From assembly GCA_963759115.1 (NCBI GenBank), contig CAVWXT010000005.1, positions 1,860,001 through 1,924,000 on the forward strand: a stretch of DNA of 64,000 nucleotides, read 5' to 3'. Below are positions 19,118 through 28,920 of this stretch, one piece after another (position 1 is the stretch's first letter; the number at the start of each line of letters is the position of its first letter). This DNA comes from CAVWXT01 sp963759115 (GTDB lineage Bacteria > Planctomycetota > Planctomycetia > Pirellulales > Thermoguttaceae). The position numbers and the translations under genes were made by a program. Below the pieces are notes generated by a model. The model saw only the letters and a list, made by a program, of their open reading frames with translations, searched no databases and was not told the origin of the DNA.

Positions 19118-19133
19118 TGGCATGGATATTGCA
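19118..19133 (+). promoter_or_regulatory. Sigma-54 (-24/-12) promoter of the amt-PII operon
   Basis: TGGCATG-GATA-TTGCA matches the sigma-54 consensus TGGCAC(G/A)-N4-TTGC(A/T) with one mismatch; the invariant GG and GC are correctly spaced. It lies 60 bp upstream of the ammonium transporter start, giving a leader of about 48 nt. This is the expected promoter type for nitrogen-starvation genes activated by NtrC-family proteins. In the rest of the 18767-19192 gap only a weak A/T-rich dyad (18909-18940) was seen. Confidence 0.85.
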
Positions 19134-19192
19134 TGCGCTGGGCTGGCACAGCGAACACTAATTTCATCCTTCCGCTAATCGAGGTTGCCGAG

Positions 19193-20914
19193 ATGGCCAT
19201 CTGGACCAAACGCTACCTTTATGCGCTTACGGTGATGACCGGAATGATCGCGGCGTCGACGAGCGTGGCGGCAGACACTGCCGTTGCGCCGGCCGCAGCC
19301 GACGTCGCCAAGGCTGCCGCTCCCGCCGCTTCGGCCGCGCCGGAACTCCCCCCGTACTTCTCCGGCGTCAGCGCCGACAAGAGCAAGCCCGCTTGGCCCG
19401 ATCCGACGGGCGGCGCGGCGGGCGCGTGGGCCACGCCTGCCGGCGATGGTAAGGGCGACATCCCTTCCAAGCTGACCGCCACCGATCTGTACGACCGCAT
19501 CGCCCACAACCTGTTCTCGATCAACATGGTCTGGGCGTTGATCGCCGGCTTCCTGGTGATGTTCATGCAGGCCGGGTTTGCGATGGTCGAAACCGGTTTG
19601 TGCCGGGCAAAGAACTCCGCCCATACCATGAGCATGAATTTCATGATTTACGCCTTGGGGTGCATGAGCTTCTGGGCCTACGGGTTCGCCATCGGCTGGG
19701 GAAACTGGATCAATGGGCCGGTGGGGCCGGGCTGGTACTCGACGCTCGGGCCGGGCACGTCCGTGCTCAATAGCGGCTGGGGCCTCGATGTCGTCGATGC
19801 GGCCGCCGGCTCCTTCAAATACGGCTTGATCGGCCTGAAGGGCTTCTTCCTCAACGGCGTGGACGACGTGAGCGTCATGGCCCTGTTCTTCTTCATGATG
19901 GTGTTCATGGACACCACGGCCACGATCCCCACCGGCGCGATGGCCGAGCGCTGGAGTTGGAAAAACTTCTGCCTTTACGGACTTTGGGTGGCACTGCCGT
20001 ACTGCATTTATGCCAACTGGGTTTGGGGCGGCGGATGGCTGGCTCAAATGGGCGTGAATTGGAAGTTCGGACACGGGGCGGTCGATTTCGCCGGCTCCGG
20101 CGTCGTTCATGCCATGGGCGGCATCATCGCACTGGCCGGCGCCGTGGTCCTCGGCCCGCGACTAGGAAAATTCGACAAGAACGGCAAGCCGCTGCCGCTG
20201 CCCGGCCATCACGTGCCGATGGTTGTCGTGGGCACGTTCATCCTGGCTTTCGGCTGGTTCGGCTTCAACCCCGGCTCCACCTTGGCGGGCACCGACCTGC
20301 GAATCAGCATGGTGGTGGTCAACACCATGCTGGCCAGCATTGGCGGCGCGATCGCCGCGATGCTCACCTTGAACCTCAAAGGTCTGAAACCCGACCCTAC
20401 GATGATGTGCAACGGCATGTTGGCAGGCCTGGTGGCCATCACCGCGCCGTGTGCCTTTGTCAGTAGCTGGGCGGCCGTCCTGATCGGCGCAATCGCCGGC
20501 GTGCTGGTCGTCTTCAGCGTCTTCTTCTGGGAGCGACGCGGTGTTGACGACCCGGTGGGAGCCGTCTCGGTCCACGGCGTCAACGGCCTGTGGGGCGTGA
20601 TCTCGGTGGGTATCTTCGCCAACGGCAAATACGGCGCGGGCTGGAACGGCGTCGCCCGCGACGCCTTCAGCAAGGATCTCGGCTATGACGGCGTCCGCGG
20701 CATCCTTTACGGCGACGCCTCGCAACTCGTGGCCCAACTGCTCGATGCGGCGGTCGTGGCCGTCTTCGGTTTCCTCATGGCTTATGCCTGGTTCAAGCTG
20801 AGCAACGTAATCACTCCCATTCGCGTCAGCCGCGAGACCGAGATCGAAGGGCTGGACAGCCCGGAGATGGGCGCCTTGGGATATCCCGACTTCACGGTAG
20901 CAAGCCGGGGCTGA
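19193..20914 (+). CDS. amt: Ammonium transporter (Amt family)
   Basis: The start ATG 19193 follows GAGGTTGCCGAG. A signal-like helix and an Ala/Pro-rich linker (residues 1-80) precede the Amt core of 11 helices. Recognisable segments are MQAGFAMVETGLCRAKNSAHT, the FMDTTATIPTGAMAERW loop, VDFAGSGVVHAMGG with the pore His, FGWFGFNPGST and DDPVGAVSVHGVNGLWG with the second pore His. It conducts ammonium across the inner membrane. The length (573) exceeds the usual 400-450 because of the N-terminal extension and one enlarged loop. A PII gene follows 23 bp later, the standard amtB-glnK pairing, under a sigma-54 promoter. Confidence 0.95.
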   Translation: MAIWTKRYLYALTVMTGMIAASTSVAADTAVAPAAADVAKAAAPAASAAPELPPYFSGVSADKSKPAWPDPTGGAAGAWATPAGDGKGDIPSKLTATDLYDRIAHNLFSINMVWALIAGFLVMFMQAGFAMVETGLCRAKNSAHTMSMNFMIYALGCMSFWAYGFAIGWGNWINGPVGPGWYSTLGPGTSVLNSGWGLDVVDAAAGSFKYGLIGLKGFFLNGVDDVSVMALFFFMMVFMDTTATIPTGAMAERWSWKNFCLYGLWVALPYCIYANWVWGGGWLAQMGVNWKFGHGAVDFAGSGVVHAMGGIIALAGAVVLGPRLGKFDKNGKPLPLPGHHVPMVVVGTFILAFGWFGFNPGSTLAGTDLRISMVVVNTMLASIGGAIAAMLTLNLKGLKPDPTMMCNGMLAGLVAITAPCAFVSSWAAVLIGAIAGVLVVFSVFFWERRGVDDPVGAVSVHGVNGLWGVISVGIFANGKYGAGWNGVARDAFSKDLGYDGVRGILYGDASQLVAQLLDAAVVAVFGFLMAYAWFKLSNVITPIRVSRETEIEGLDSPEMGALGYPDFTVASRG

Positions 20915-20937
20915 CACAACGATCGGAACGCACGACT

Positions 20938-21276
20938 ATGAAAAAGATCGAAGCGATGATCCGCCACTTCAAGCTCGATGAGGTCAAAGAGGCGCTGGTG
21001 CAGTGCGGAGTCCACGGCATCACGGTCACGGAGGTCCGGGGATTCGGCCGCCAAAAAGGCCACACCGAAGTCTACCGCGGCGCCGAATATGCGATCGACT
21101 TTCTGCCCAAGATCAAGGTCGAGGTCGTCGTGACGGATGCCGCCCTGCCCGGCGCGGTCGAAGCAATCACCCGGGCGGCCAAGACGGGCCAGGTTGGCGA
21201 CGGCAAGATCTTCGTCACCAATCTGGAAAACGCGGTCCGCATCCGCACCGGCGAGGCGGGCGATCAGGCCATTTGA
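20938..21276 (+). CDS. glnK: PII nitrogen regulatory protein (GlnK/GlnB)
   Basis: The 112-residue protein has all PII marks: MKKIEAMIRHFKLDEVKEAL, the T-loop VRGFGRQKGHTEVYRGAEY with the modifiable tyrosine (Y51), and the C-terminal TGQVGDGKIFV and RIRTGEAG segments. PII senses 2-oxoglutarate and ATP/ADP and blocks the Amt channel when nitrogen is ample. It lies directly downstream of amt and shares its sigma-54 promoter, which favours GlnK over GlnB. Confidence 0.96.
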   Translation: MKKIEAMIRHFKLDEVKEALVQCGVHGITVTEVRGFGRQKGHTEVYRGAEYAIDFLPKIKVEVVVTDAALPGAVEAITRAAKTGQVGDGKIFVTNLENAVRIRTGEAGDQAI

Positions 21277-21339
21277 AGACCGGCTGCGCCGGCGACACAC
21301 CGTGGCAAGCATGGGCGGCTACCGGATCAGGCACGCTTC

Positions 21340-21883
21340 CTACCACCCAACCAGAATCCCCCACAAAAGCTGCGCCACGCCGACCACGCCGAAAGCCAAG
21401 GACGCAAACCAGAAGCTCTTCCGTTTGGTCAAGACCGAGATCGCCCCGACGGCAATGCCCACCTGGAACAGCGTGACGCTCCGAGACAGGATCGAATGTC
21501 GACGCAAGTGCGCCTCGGACGCCCGTTCCTTCCCCTCGGCCTCTTCCCTGACCGTCTCCTGCTCCTTCCGGTAGGTCTCTACTTTGCCCAGGTCTTTCTC
21601 GTCGACGGTCTTGTCCAGCGCCCTTCAGCAATTCGATTTTCGTCGTGAACAAATTGGCCTTGATGCTCTTGGCCTGATAGAAGGCCCACTTGTCGGAACT
21701 GCGAATCTGGTCGAGCATGGCCTCATTAGCTTGATGCTCGGCCAGCAACGCCGTGATCGCTGCCAAGACGGCCAGCAAGGCGGCCGTCAAAGCGACGCCC
21801 AATATCCATTTCTCCGTGGCGTGATGGGCGTGATGGGCAATCTCCTCCTGCGATTGCTCCAACGGCACCTCGGGATGTTCCAT
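21340..21883 (-). CDS. DUF4337 membrane protein (one frameshift)
   Basis: ATG 21883 (AGGGAG upstream) starts MEHPEVPLEQSQEEIAHHAH, followed by a helix (ILGVALTAALLAVLAAITALL) and EHQANEAMLDQIRSSDKWAFYQAKSIK, which is characteristic of DUF4337. One extra base near 21625 must be skipped after ELLK to continue ALDKTVDEKDLGKVETYRKE and two more C-terminal helices ending at a stop at 21340. The reconstructed length is ~180 residues, normal for the family. Function unknown. It converges on glnK. Confidence 0.8.
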
Positions 21884-22361
21884 GATCGGGCTCCCTGATT
21901 TGGCGGTCTGTGTCAGCCGAAATCGGCAATCCCTTGCGAAGCGATGTCTCGCCTTCTGAATTGTATCCTCGTCGTCCTTTTCGCTGAGCTCCCGGCGGAA
22001 CTTGTGTAGGAATCGGTGATGCAGCGGAACCATGAGGACGGCGATCCTCGTCAGCAAGGCGATTCCATTATACAGAACGCAGAAGGCGGCAAAAACGCTT
22101 GGCCGACGCGATCCTGAGCGGATCAGTTCCTCGTCCCCAGGGCCGATGCGATCCCGCGTCGTTGTGCCGAATCGGCCGTGGGAACCAGAACCCAACCTAT
22201 CACCCCATGCCGTGTTGAGTATATGCAAAGTTCGTTGCGGAAAGCGTCTGAAACCCGCGCCACGCCCATACTGGCCGTGGGAATGTTGAGAACCCCGGAG
22301 AACCACTACATGCCCACGAGAGGTGTGGGCATGATACCCGACCATTCCGTAACATAGAGAG
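21884..22361. other. Gap of 478 bp upstream of the IS element
   Basis: No gene was recognised. The only structure seen is a 9-bp dyad (CATGCCCAC at 22309-22317, GTGGGCATG at 22325-22333) close to the left end of the insertion sequence. Confidence 0.4.
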
Positions 22362-23670
22362 CGCGCACGGATAACTTGAACAAATTGCTATTGTGGCGTT
22401 CATTGCATTGTGTGATAACGTGTGCATGCAGGATGCACAGGTAATTGCACGGATTGAAGCCAAGTATCGGTTGCTGGAGCCGGAGTTGGATGAACGCCGA
22501 CGGCGACAGTGGGCGGCAGCGGAAGCCTGTGATATCGGCTGGGGTGGGATTACAGCGGTTTCGCAGGCCAGCGGAATGTCTCGTACCACGATCACCGCCG
22601 CGCTTCATGAGTTGGAACTGCCTGAAAAAGAGCGTGCGGTTGCGGCCTGTCGCGTGCGACGACCGGGTGGCGGTGACAAGTCCTTGACAGAGACCGATCC
22701 GGGTCTGATGGCTGCACTCGAAACGTTGATTGAACCAACGACCCGTGGCGACCCCAAGTCGCCGTTGCGCTGGACGTGTAAGAGCACGCGCAACTTGGCC
22801 GAGGAACTGACGCGTCAAAGCCATCCGGTCGGCGCACGGACCGTGGCCAAATTGTTGCACCGTGCGGACTATAGCTTGCAGGCAAACCGCAAGACTCGGG
22901 AGGGATCGTCGCATCCGGATCGCAATGCCCAGTTCGAGTACATCAATGCGAGCGTCCAGCGGTTCTTGAAACGCGGCCAACCGGCGGTTTCCGTGGATGC
23001 CAAAAAGAAGGAAAACGTGGGCGATTTCAAGAATGGCGGGAGGGAATGGTTCCCCCAGGGAACGCCCGAAGAAGTGCGCGTTTACGACTTCCTGATCAAG
23101 TCGTTGGGGAAGGCGGCTCTCTACGGCGTGTACGATCTGCTGCGGAACGAAGGGTGGGTAAGCGTCGGCATCGATCACGATACAGCGCAGTTTGCCGTCC
23201 CCAGTATCCGTCGATGGTGGAATGAAATGGGGCAGCAGCGATTTCCGCGCGCCCGCGAACTTTTGATCACAGCGGATGGCGGAGGCAGCAACGGGAGTCG
23301 CAACCGGTTGTGGAAGGTGTCGCTGCAAGAGTTGGCTGACGAATTGGGCATCAAGCTGTTCGTTTGTCATTTCCCACCCGGCACCAGCAAATGGAACAAG
23401 ATCGAGCATCGCCTGTTCAGCTTCATCACGAAGAACTGGCGTGCCCGCCCCCTGGTCAGCCTTGAGGTCATCGTGAATCTCATCGCCAACACGAAGACGC
23501 GAACGGGATTGACTGTGAAAGCGGCCATTGACACAAACCATTATCCGACCAAAATCAAAGTCACTGACGAGCAACTGAGAAAGCTGCGTCTCAAACATCA
23601 CAAGTTCCACGGCGAATGGAACTACACGCTCTCACCACGTAAGTACACTTGTTCAAGTTATCCGTGCGCG
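22362..23670 (+). mobile_element. ISAzo13-like insertion sequence, 1309 bp
   Basis: A 22-bp perfect terminal inverted repeat bounds the element: left end 22362-22383 begins CGCGCACGGATAACTTGAAC and right end 23649-23670 is its exact complement. It encloses one transposase gene. No convincing target duplication was seen next to the ends (left flank ...TAGAGAG, right flank GCCGCATAG...). Confidence 0.85.
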
Positions 23671-23679
23671 GCCGCATAG
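22426..23679 (+). CDS. ISAzo13-family transposase
   Basis: From MQDAQVIARIEAKYRLLEPEL the protein has an N-terminal HTH region (GGITAVSQASGMSRTTITAAL) and then the ISAzo13 catalytic part. Its acidic residues appear as VSVDAKKKENVG, ITADGGGSNG and WNKIEHRLFSFI (DDE triad). The length (417 residues) is normal, and a GTG at 22393 could add 11. Oddly, the reading frame runs through the right inverted repeat (…YTCSSYPCA) and stops 7-9 bp beyond it, in flanking DNA. The C-terminus is thus supplied by the target site or by a wider element boundary than the repeat shows. Confidence 0.9.
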   Translation: MQDAQVIARIEAKYRLLEPELDERRRRQWAAAEACDIGWGGITAVSQASGMSRTTITAALHELELPEKERAVAACRVRRPGGGDKSLTETDPGLMAALETLIEPTTRGDPKSPLRWTCKSTRNLAEELTRQSHPVGARTVAKLLHRADYSLQANRKTREGSSHPDRNAQFEYINASVQRFLKRGQPAVSVDAKKKENVGDFKNGGREWFPQGTPEEVRVYDFLIKSLGKAALYGVYDLLRNEGWVSVGIDHDTAQFAVPSIRRWWNEMGQQRFPRARELLITADGGGSNGSRNRLWKVSLQELADELGIKLFVCHFPPGTSKWNKIEHRLFSFITKNWRARPLVSLEVIVNLIANTKTRTGLTVKAAIDTNHYPTKIKVTDEQLRKLRLKHHKFHGEWNYTLSPRKYTCSSYPCAAA

Positions 23680-23839
23680 ACTACATAACACCCCACATCC
23701 GGCAGGGGACGCTGTTTGACCCGGTCGCTTTCCCGCCGTAGACTTCTAATGTACTCGGCAGCAATAGCTGGGAGGGGGCGCTCGGTCTTTGCCTCGTCAC
23801 ACGCGATCGGTTGGGCCGGTTGTTTTCCGGGGGTTCGCC

Positions 23840-26712
23840 ATGTCTGTCTCAGGGCTTCGTCCCGCTGGGCACGAGAGACGCAACCGGCGATCCGCCCATG
23901 ACAAGACCAACCGTGGGCGACCGCGCGGCTGTCGCACGTTGCGCGTCGAGTCGCTGGAGAACCGCCATCTGCTGTCGCTGACGATCGCCGAGCATGCGGC
24001 GTCGGACATTGTGGCCTACCCCGTTCCCAATGGCATAGCGCCCTTGTCGAGCGCCGGTCCCACGGGCTACACGCCGGCGCAGATCCGCCAGGCCTACGGC
24101 TTCGACAAGATCACCTTCAACAACGGGACGGTGGTCGGCGACGGCAGCGGCACGACCATCGCCATCGTCGATGCCTACGACGATCCCAGGATTGCCAATG
24201 ACCTGCACCAATTCGACTTGAAGTTCGGGCTGGCCGATCCGGTGTTCACGAAGGTTGGTCAGACCGGGAGCACCACGGCCCTGCCGGCGGCCAACGCCGG
24301 CTGGATCAGCGAAATCGCGCTCGACGTGGAGTGGGCTCATGCCATCGCGCCGGGGGCCAACATTCTGCTGGTCGAGGCCAACAGCGCCTCGTTCGGCGAT
24401 CTGCTCACGGCCGTCGATTACGCCCGTCACGCCTCCGGCGTGGTGGCCGTGTCGATGAGCTGGGGCGGCAGTGAATTCTCCAGCGAGAGCATGTACGACA
24501 GCCATTTCACGACCCCCAGCGGTCACGGCGGGGTGACGTTCGTGGCCTCTTCCGGCGACACCGGGCGCCGGTCGGCTATCCGTCGATCTCGCCCAACGTG
24601 CTGTCCGTCGGCGGCACGACGCTGAACCTGAACAGTCAGGGATACCTGAGCGAGTCGGGCTGGAGCGGCAGCGGCGGCGGCATCAGCGCCTACGAAGCGC
24701 AGCCGAGTTATCAGAGAGGTCTGGTCACGCAGAGCACGACGCGCCGCACGAATCCCGACGTGGCCTATGACGCCAATCCGAGCACGGGGTTCCCGGTCTA
24801 TGACTCGTACAACAATCCGGTTTCGGCGCCGTGGAGCCAGTGGGGCGGGACCAGTGCGGGGGCCCCGCAGTGGGCGGCCCTCGTGGCCATTGCCGACCAA
24901 GGGCGGGCACTGGCCGGCAAGACGGCGCTGGACGGCGCGACGCAGACCTTGCCCATGCTCTACGCCCTGGCCGCCGGCGACTTCCACGACGTCACCAGCG
25001 GCACGAGCACCGGCAGCCCCCGTTACTCGGCGGGGGCAGGGTATGATCTCGTCGCCGGCCGCGGCTCGCCCTATGCCAACCTGGTGGTCGGCGACCTGGT
25101 GGGCGTGTCCACGGCGACGTCGGTGGCGGCAGCGGTGACCACGCCGTCGGGTCCGCAGACCGGCGACGTAGCGATCAGCTACAGCCTGACGGACCCGATG
25201 TCGGGGACCTGGAGCATTCAAGTGCAATACAGCGCCGACGGGGGCGCCACCTGGAACAATGCCACGCCCGGCGACGGCGGAGATGGCGCCACGGGCCTGA
25301 CCTCCAGCCCCGGCGGAACCCCGCACACGTTCGTGTGGGCCAGCGGCAGCGATCTCGGCAACACCAGCAACACCAACGTGAAGGTCCGCATCACGCCCAT
25401 CGGCGCCACGGCCGGGGCGACGGGCACCAGCGGCGTCTTCACGGTCAACAACGCCATCACGAGTACGGCGGATTGGTCGATCGTCGGGACCGGGGATTTC
25501 AACGGCGACGGCACCGCGGACGTGTTGTGGCAGAACCAATCCACCGGAGCGTTAGGCGCTTGGATCATTAAGAATGGCGCGTACAGCCGCTGGGTGAGCT
25601 TGGGCACGGCCGATCCCACCGTGTGGAAAGTGGCCGGCGTGGGAGACTTCAACGCCGACGGCACGGCGGACGTGCTCTGGCAGGCTCAAACCACGGGCAC
25701 CGTGGTCGCCTGGTTCATCAAGAACGGGGCCGTGAGTTCTTACGCGAGCCTCGGCGGGGCCGACCCCTCGGTGTGGAAGCTGGCCGGCGTCGGCGACTTC
25801 AACGGCGACGGCGCCGCCGACGTGTTATGGCAGAATCAATCCACCGGAGCCGTGGGCGCCTGGATTATCAAGAAGGGGGCATACGGCGGCTGGGCGAGCC
25901 TCGGCACGGCCGACCCCACGGCGTGGGAGATAGCGGGCGTCGGCGACTTCAACGGCGATCGCACCTCCGACGTGTTGTGGTACAACCAAACCACGGGCAC
26001 CGTGGGCGCCTGGATCATCAAGAACGGGGCATATAGCTCCTGGGCGAGCCTCGGCACGGCCGACCCCACGACGTGGATGGTGGCCGGCGTCGGAGACTTC
26101 AACGGCGACGGCACCTCGGACGTGTTGTGGTACAGCCAGTCCACGGGAAACGTAGTCGATTGGCTCATCAAGAAGGGGGCAGTCAGCGGCTGGGCAAGCC
26201 TCGGCGCGGCCGACCCCACGGTGTGGCAGTTGGCCGGCGTCGGCGACTTCAACGCGGATCACGCGGCGGACGTGTTGTGGTACGACCAGTCCGATGGAAC
26301 CGTGGGCGCCTGGATCGTCAAGAACGGAACGTCGAGCACCTGGGCGGGCCTCGGCGTGGCCAGCCAATTGACGCCGCACGCGGCCGCCGCCGGCGACCTC
26401 GCGTCCGATGCGGCGCCGCTTTCGCAAGTCGATCTGCAACCGGTGATCGCCGAGGCCATCGCGCGGTGGAATGTCGCGGGCCCGGCTGTTTCTGCCGTCG
26501 AGACGCTCGCTCGCGTCCCGTCTGTTCTCAGCGATTTGCCGGACTCCGATCTGGGAGAGGCCACACCGGCCGCCCGTCGCGTCGATCGCGATGTCAATGC
26601 GGCAGGTCAGGGCTGGTCGGTCGACCCCGCCCTGGCGTTGGCGGAAGACTCGGCATCGCCGCGAACTGACCTGCTATCGCAGGCCGTCGATCCGCGCCGT
26701 AGATCGGATTGA
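23840..26712 (+). CDS. Secreted sedolisin (S53) peptidase with FG-GAP/VCBS-like repeats (one frameshift)
   Basis: After a basic leader the protein has the planctomycete LEPR-XLL-like motif (LRVESLENRHLLSL). The S53 catalytic domain follows: AIVDAYDDP, the Glu/Asp pair in ISEIALDVEWAHAIAPGANI, SMSWGGSEF and the Ser motif GGTSAGAPQWAALVA. One base is missing near 24567; restoring it gives SSGDTGAPVGYPSISPN, the conserved S53 sequence. The domain is followed by an Ig-like region and six 50-residue repeats (GDFNGDGTADVLWQNQSTG...). The total is about 957 residues. Sedolisins are acid serine-carboxyl peptidases; this one is probably exported, and the repeats may bind calcium or substrate. A TTG at 23789 is an alternative start. 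Confidence 0.85.
25492..26391 (+). repeat. Six tandem 150-bp repeats (FG-GAP-like)
   Basis: Units start at 25492, 25642, 25792, 25942, 26092 and 26242, each encoding 50 residues beginning GDFN(G/A)D and containing DVLW, (N/S)QSTG or QTTG, (A/D)W(I/L)IK and SLG(T/A)ADP. The exact 150-bp period and high DNA similarity point to recent unit duplication within the protease gene. The D-x-(N/D)-x-D pattern resembles calcium-binding propeller blades. Confidence 0.9.
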
Positions 26713-26917
26713 TCTGCCGGCCGTCGTGGAGCACGGACTCGGGCGCGTCGCGGGGTTCGACGATCTTGACGCTCTGGCCAACAGCCTGGCCGCCGTCCAG
26801 GATTGACTTCACGTGGCGCACTCTGTACGGCGGGCACCGCCCGCCACTCTGTAGCGCGGGCACCATCCAGGACATGACGCTGTACTCCGGTGGGCAGTGT
26901 CCACCCTACCTGCTGCT

Positions 26918-26975
26918 GTAGGACGAGTTCTCCAACTCGTGCCGGAAAATCGGACGAGTTGGAGAACTTGTCCTA
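26918..26975. repeat. 23-bp stem-loop repeat in the 26713-27264 gap
   Basis: GTAGGACGAGTTCTCCAACT... at 26918-26940 is matched by its complement at 26953-26975 with a single mismatch and a 12-base loop. It belongs to the dispersed hairpins of this window. Just before it (26820-26910) are shorter GCGGGCACC-type repeats. No gene was recognised in this 552-bp stretch. Confidence 0.75.
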
Positions 26976-27264
26976 CGGCAAGTAGTGCCGTGTACTCTGC
27001 CGTGGCCGCTCACGGACAATGTTTACCTAGTTTGCGCAGATCACACAATCCGACGGAAGAACGCGACCACGAGGCCCGTTTTGCTGCCGATCCCGGCAAC
27101 TCGGAGGGGCCGAGCGTCTTTTCGTCGATTGATTTCTTCGCCGGGAACGAGGAAACTAGGGGATTGTGACTTTTCTTACCGCCGCAACCGGCGTGTTGGG
27201 AAATCCCTGGGTTGTCAATCTGGCACGCGGACACGACGTTCGCGACGAAAGAAGGAAGTCCTTT

Positions 27265-28803
27265 ATGGCCGTTGGTTCTCAGACGCACGAAGGCCCGTCC
27301 CGTGAGATCGCCGAGGCGGTGTTCGAGCGGGTGCGGCGCGCCCTTCCGCCCAATGTGGATTGTGCGATCACGCTCGAAAGTCCGCTGGATGAAATCGGCC
27401 TCGACTCGCTTGCCAGAATGGACGTGCTCAACCGCCTGGAGGAATCCTTCGGCCTGCGGTTCTCCGAACAATCGTTGTACGACATGGCGACCTGCCGCGA
27501 CGTAGTCGAGTACATCGAGGCGAACGCCGCCGGCGGGACGCCGCGGCAGCCAACGGCGCCCGCTTCGGCATCGCCGCCGGCCGAGAGAACCGTGGTTCCG
27601 CAGTGCGACGTCACGCAATTCCCCGAGTGCGTGGCATTTCAACAACGCCTGGCAGGCTCGGCGGCAGCCGGATTGGAGAACCCGTTCTTCCGCGTAAAAC
27701 AGCGCGTCAGCAAGGCAACCGCAACCATCGCCGGCCGCGAGGTGGTGAGCTACACGAGTTTCGACTACCTGGGAATGGCCGGCGACCCCCGCGTGATTGC
27801 GGCCGCCAAGCAGGCCATGGACGAATTGGGGACCAGTGCCTCGGCAAGCCGGCTGGTGGGGGGCAACCACGCCATCGTCCAGCAATTGGACGAAGCGATC
27901 GCTCGCTTCCTGGGGACCGAGGCGGCCGTAGCGTTCCCCAGCGGTTACGGCACGAACGCCTCAGCCCTGGGGCACCTGTTCGGCCCGGAAGACCTGATCC
28001 TGTACGACGAATTGGCCCACAACAGCATCGTTCAGGGCACAATGTTGTCGAAGGCCCAGCGACGGGCGTTCCCGCACAACGATTTCGAATTCCTCGACAA
28101 GTTGCTGGGCGACGTCCGCAGCAGTTTCCGCCGCGCGGTCGTGGCCCTGGAAGGCGTCTACAGCATGGACGGCGACTACCCGAACTTGCCGCGGTTCATC
28201 GAAGTCAAGCGGCGGCACGGGGCACTGCTCTATGTCGACGAGGCGCACTCGCTGGGCGTCATGGGCCACACGGGCCGGGGCATCTGCGAACATTACGGCG
28301 TCGATCCCGCCGACGGCGACCTGTGGATGGGCACCATCAGCAAGGCCCTGGGAAGCACCGGAGGATACCTGGCCGGCCGCGGCCTGCTCATTCAATACTT
28401 GAAATACACCACACCCTCGTTCGTCTTCGCCACTGGGCTCTCTCCCGCCAATGCCGCCGCGGCACTGACATCCCTCCGCGTGCTGCAAGCAGAGCCGGAT
28501 CGCGTGACGCGGCTCCGCGATCGTTCGCGATTGCTGCTGAACCTGGCCCGGGAAAACGGGCTGAACACCGGCCACAGCGGCGACACGCCGGTGATTCCCA
28601 TCATCGTGGGCGACTCGGCACGCTGCGTACAACTGGCCTCGGACTTGCTCCGGCGGGGCATCGACGTGCAGCCAATCCTCTATCCGGCGGTGCCGGAGAG
28701 CCTGTCGCGGTTGCGATTCTTCGTCACGGCCGAGCATTCCGAAGAGCAAATTCGCCGCACGGTGCAGGTGCTCGCCGAGTGCCTCGCGGCGGCGCCGCGG
28801 TGA
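27265..28803 (+). CDS. Acyl carrier protein fused to an alpha-oxoamine synthase (BioF/KBL/SPT-like)
   Basis: ATG 27265 follows GAAGGAAG. Residues ~10-90 form an acyl carrier domain with the 4'-phosphopantetheine serine in EIGLDSLARMDVLNRLEE. After a Pro/Ala linker comes a PLP-dependent alpha-oxoamine synthase: SYTSFDYLGMAGDPRV, GTSASASRLVGGNH, DELAHNSIVQG, VDEAHSLGVMGHTGRG and the PLP lysine in MGTISKALGSTGGY. Such enzymes join an acyl thioester to an amino acid with loss of CO2 (7-keto-8-aminopelargonate, 2-amino-3-ketobutyrate or 3-ketosphinganine). The fused carrier suggests the acyl donor is delivered in cis. The amino acid and acyl chain cannot be read from the sequence; lipid or sphingolipid-type synthesis is a guess. 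Confidence 0.9.
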   Translation: MAVGSQTHEGPSREIAEAVFERVRRALPPNVDCAITLESPLDEIGLDSLARMDVLNRLEESFGLRFSEQSLYDMATCRDVVEYIEANAAGGTPRQPTAPASASPPAERTVVPQCDVTQFPECVAFQQRLAGSAAAGLENPFFRVKQRVSKATATIAGREVVSYTSFDYLGMAGDPRVIAAAKQAMDELGTSASASRLVGGNHAIVQQLDEAIARFLGTEAAVAFPSGYGTNASALGHLFGPEDLILYDELAHNSIVQGTMLSKAQRRAFPHNDFEFLDKLLGDVRSSFRRAVVALEGVYSMDGDYPNLPRFIEVKRRHGALLYVDEAHSLGVMGHTGRGICEHYGVDPADGDLWMGTISKALGSTGGYLAGRGLLIQYLKYTTPSFVFATGLSPANAAAALTSLRVLQAEPDRVTRLRDRSRLLLNLARENGLNTGHSGDTPVIPIIVGDSARCVQLASDLLRRGIDVQPILYPAVPESLSRLRFFVTAEHSEEQIRRTVQVLAECLAAAPR

Positions 28804-28920
28804 ATCTGGTGCGGATTCCACAGAATCCGTGCGTCTAGCAAAAGCCCCCCCATTGCAATGGGAGGGCGCTGGTGCAATGCCGTATTAGTACCTATTCGCA
28901 GGGTCGGTAGACGCGGGAAT

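Noticed and set aside
26820..26910. GCGGGCACC repeats as a CRISPR array
   Set aside because: Only two or three short imperfect repeats with no regular spacer length and no cas genes.
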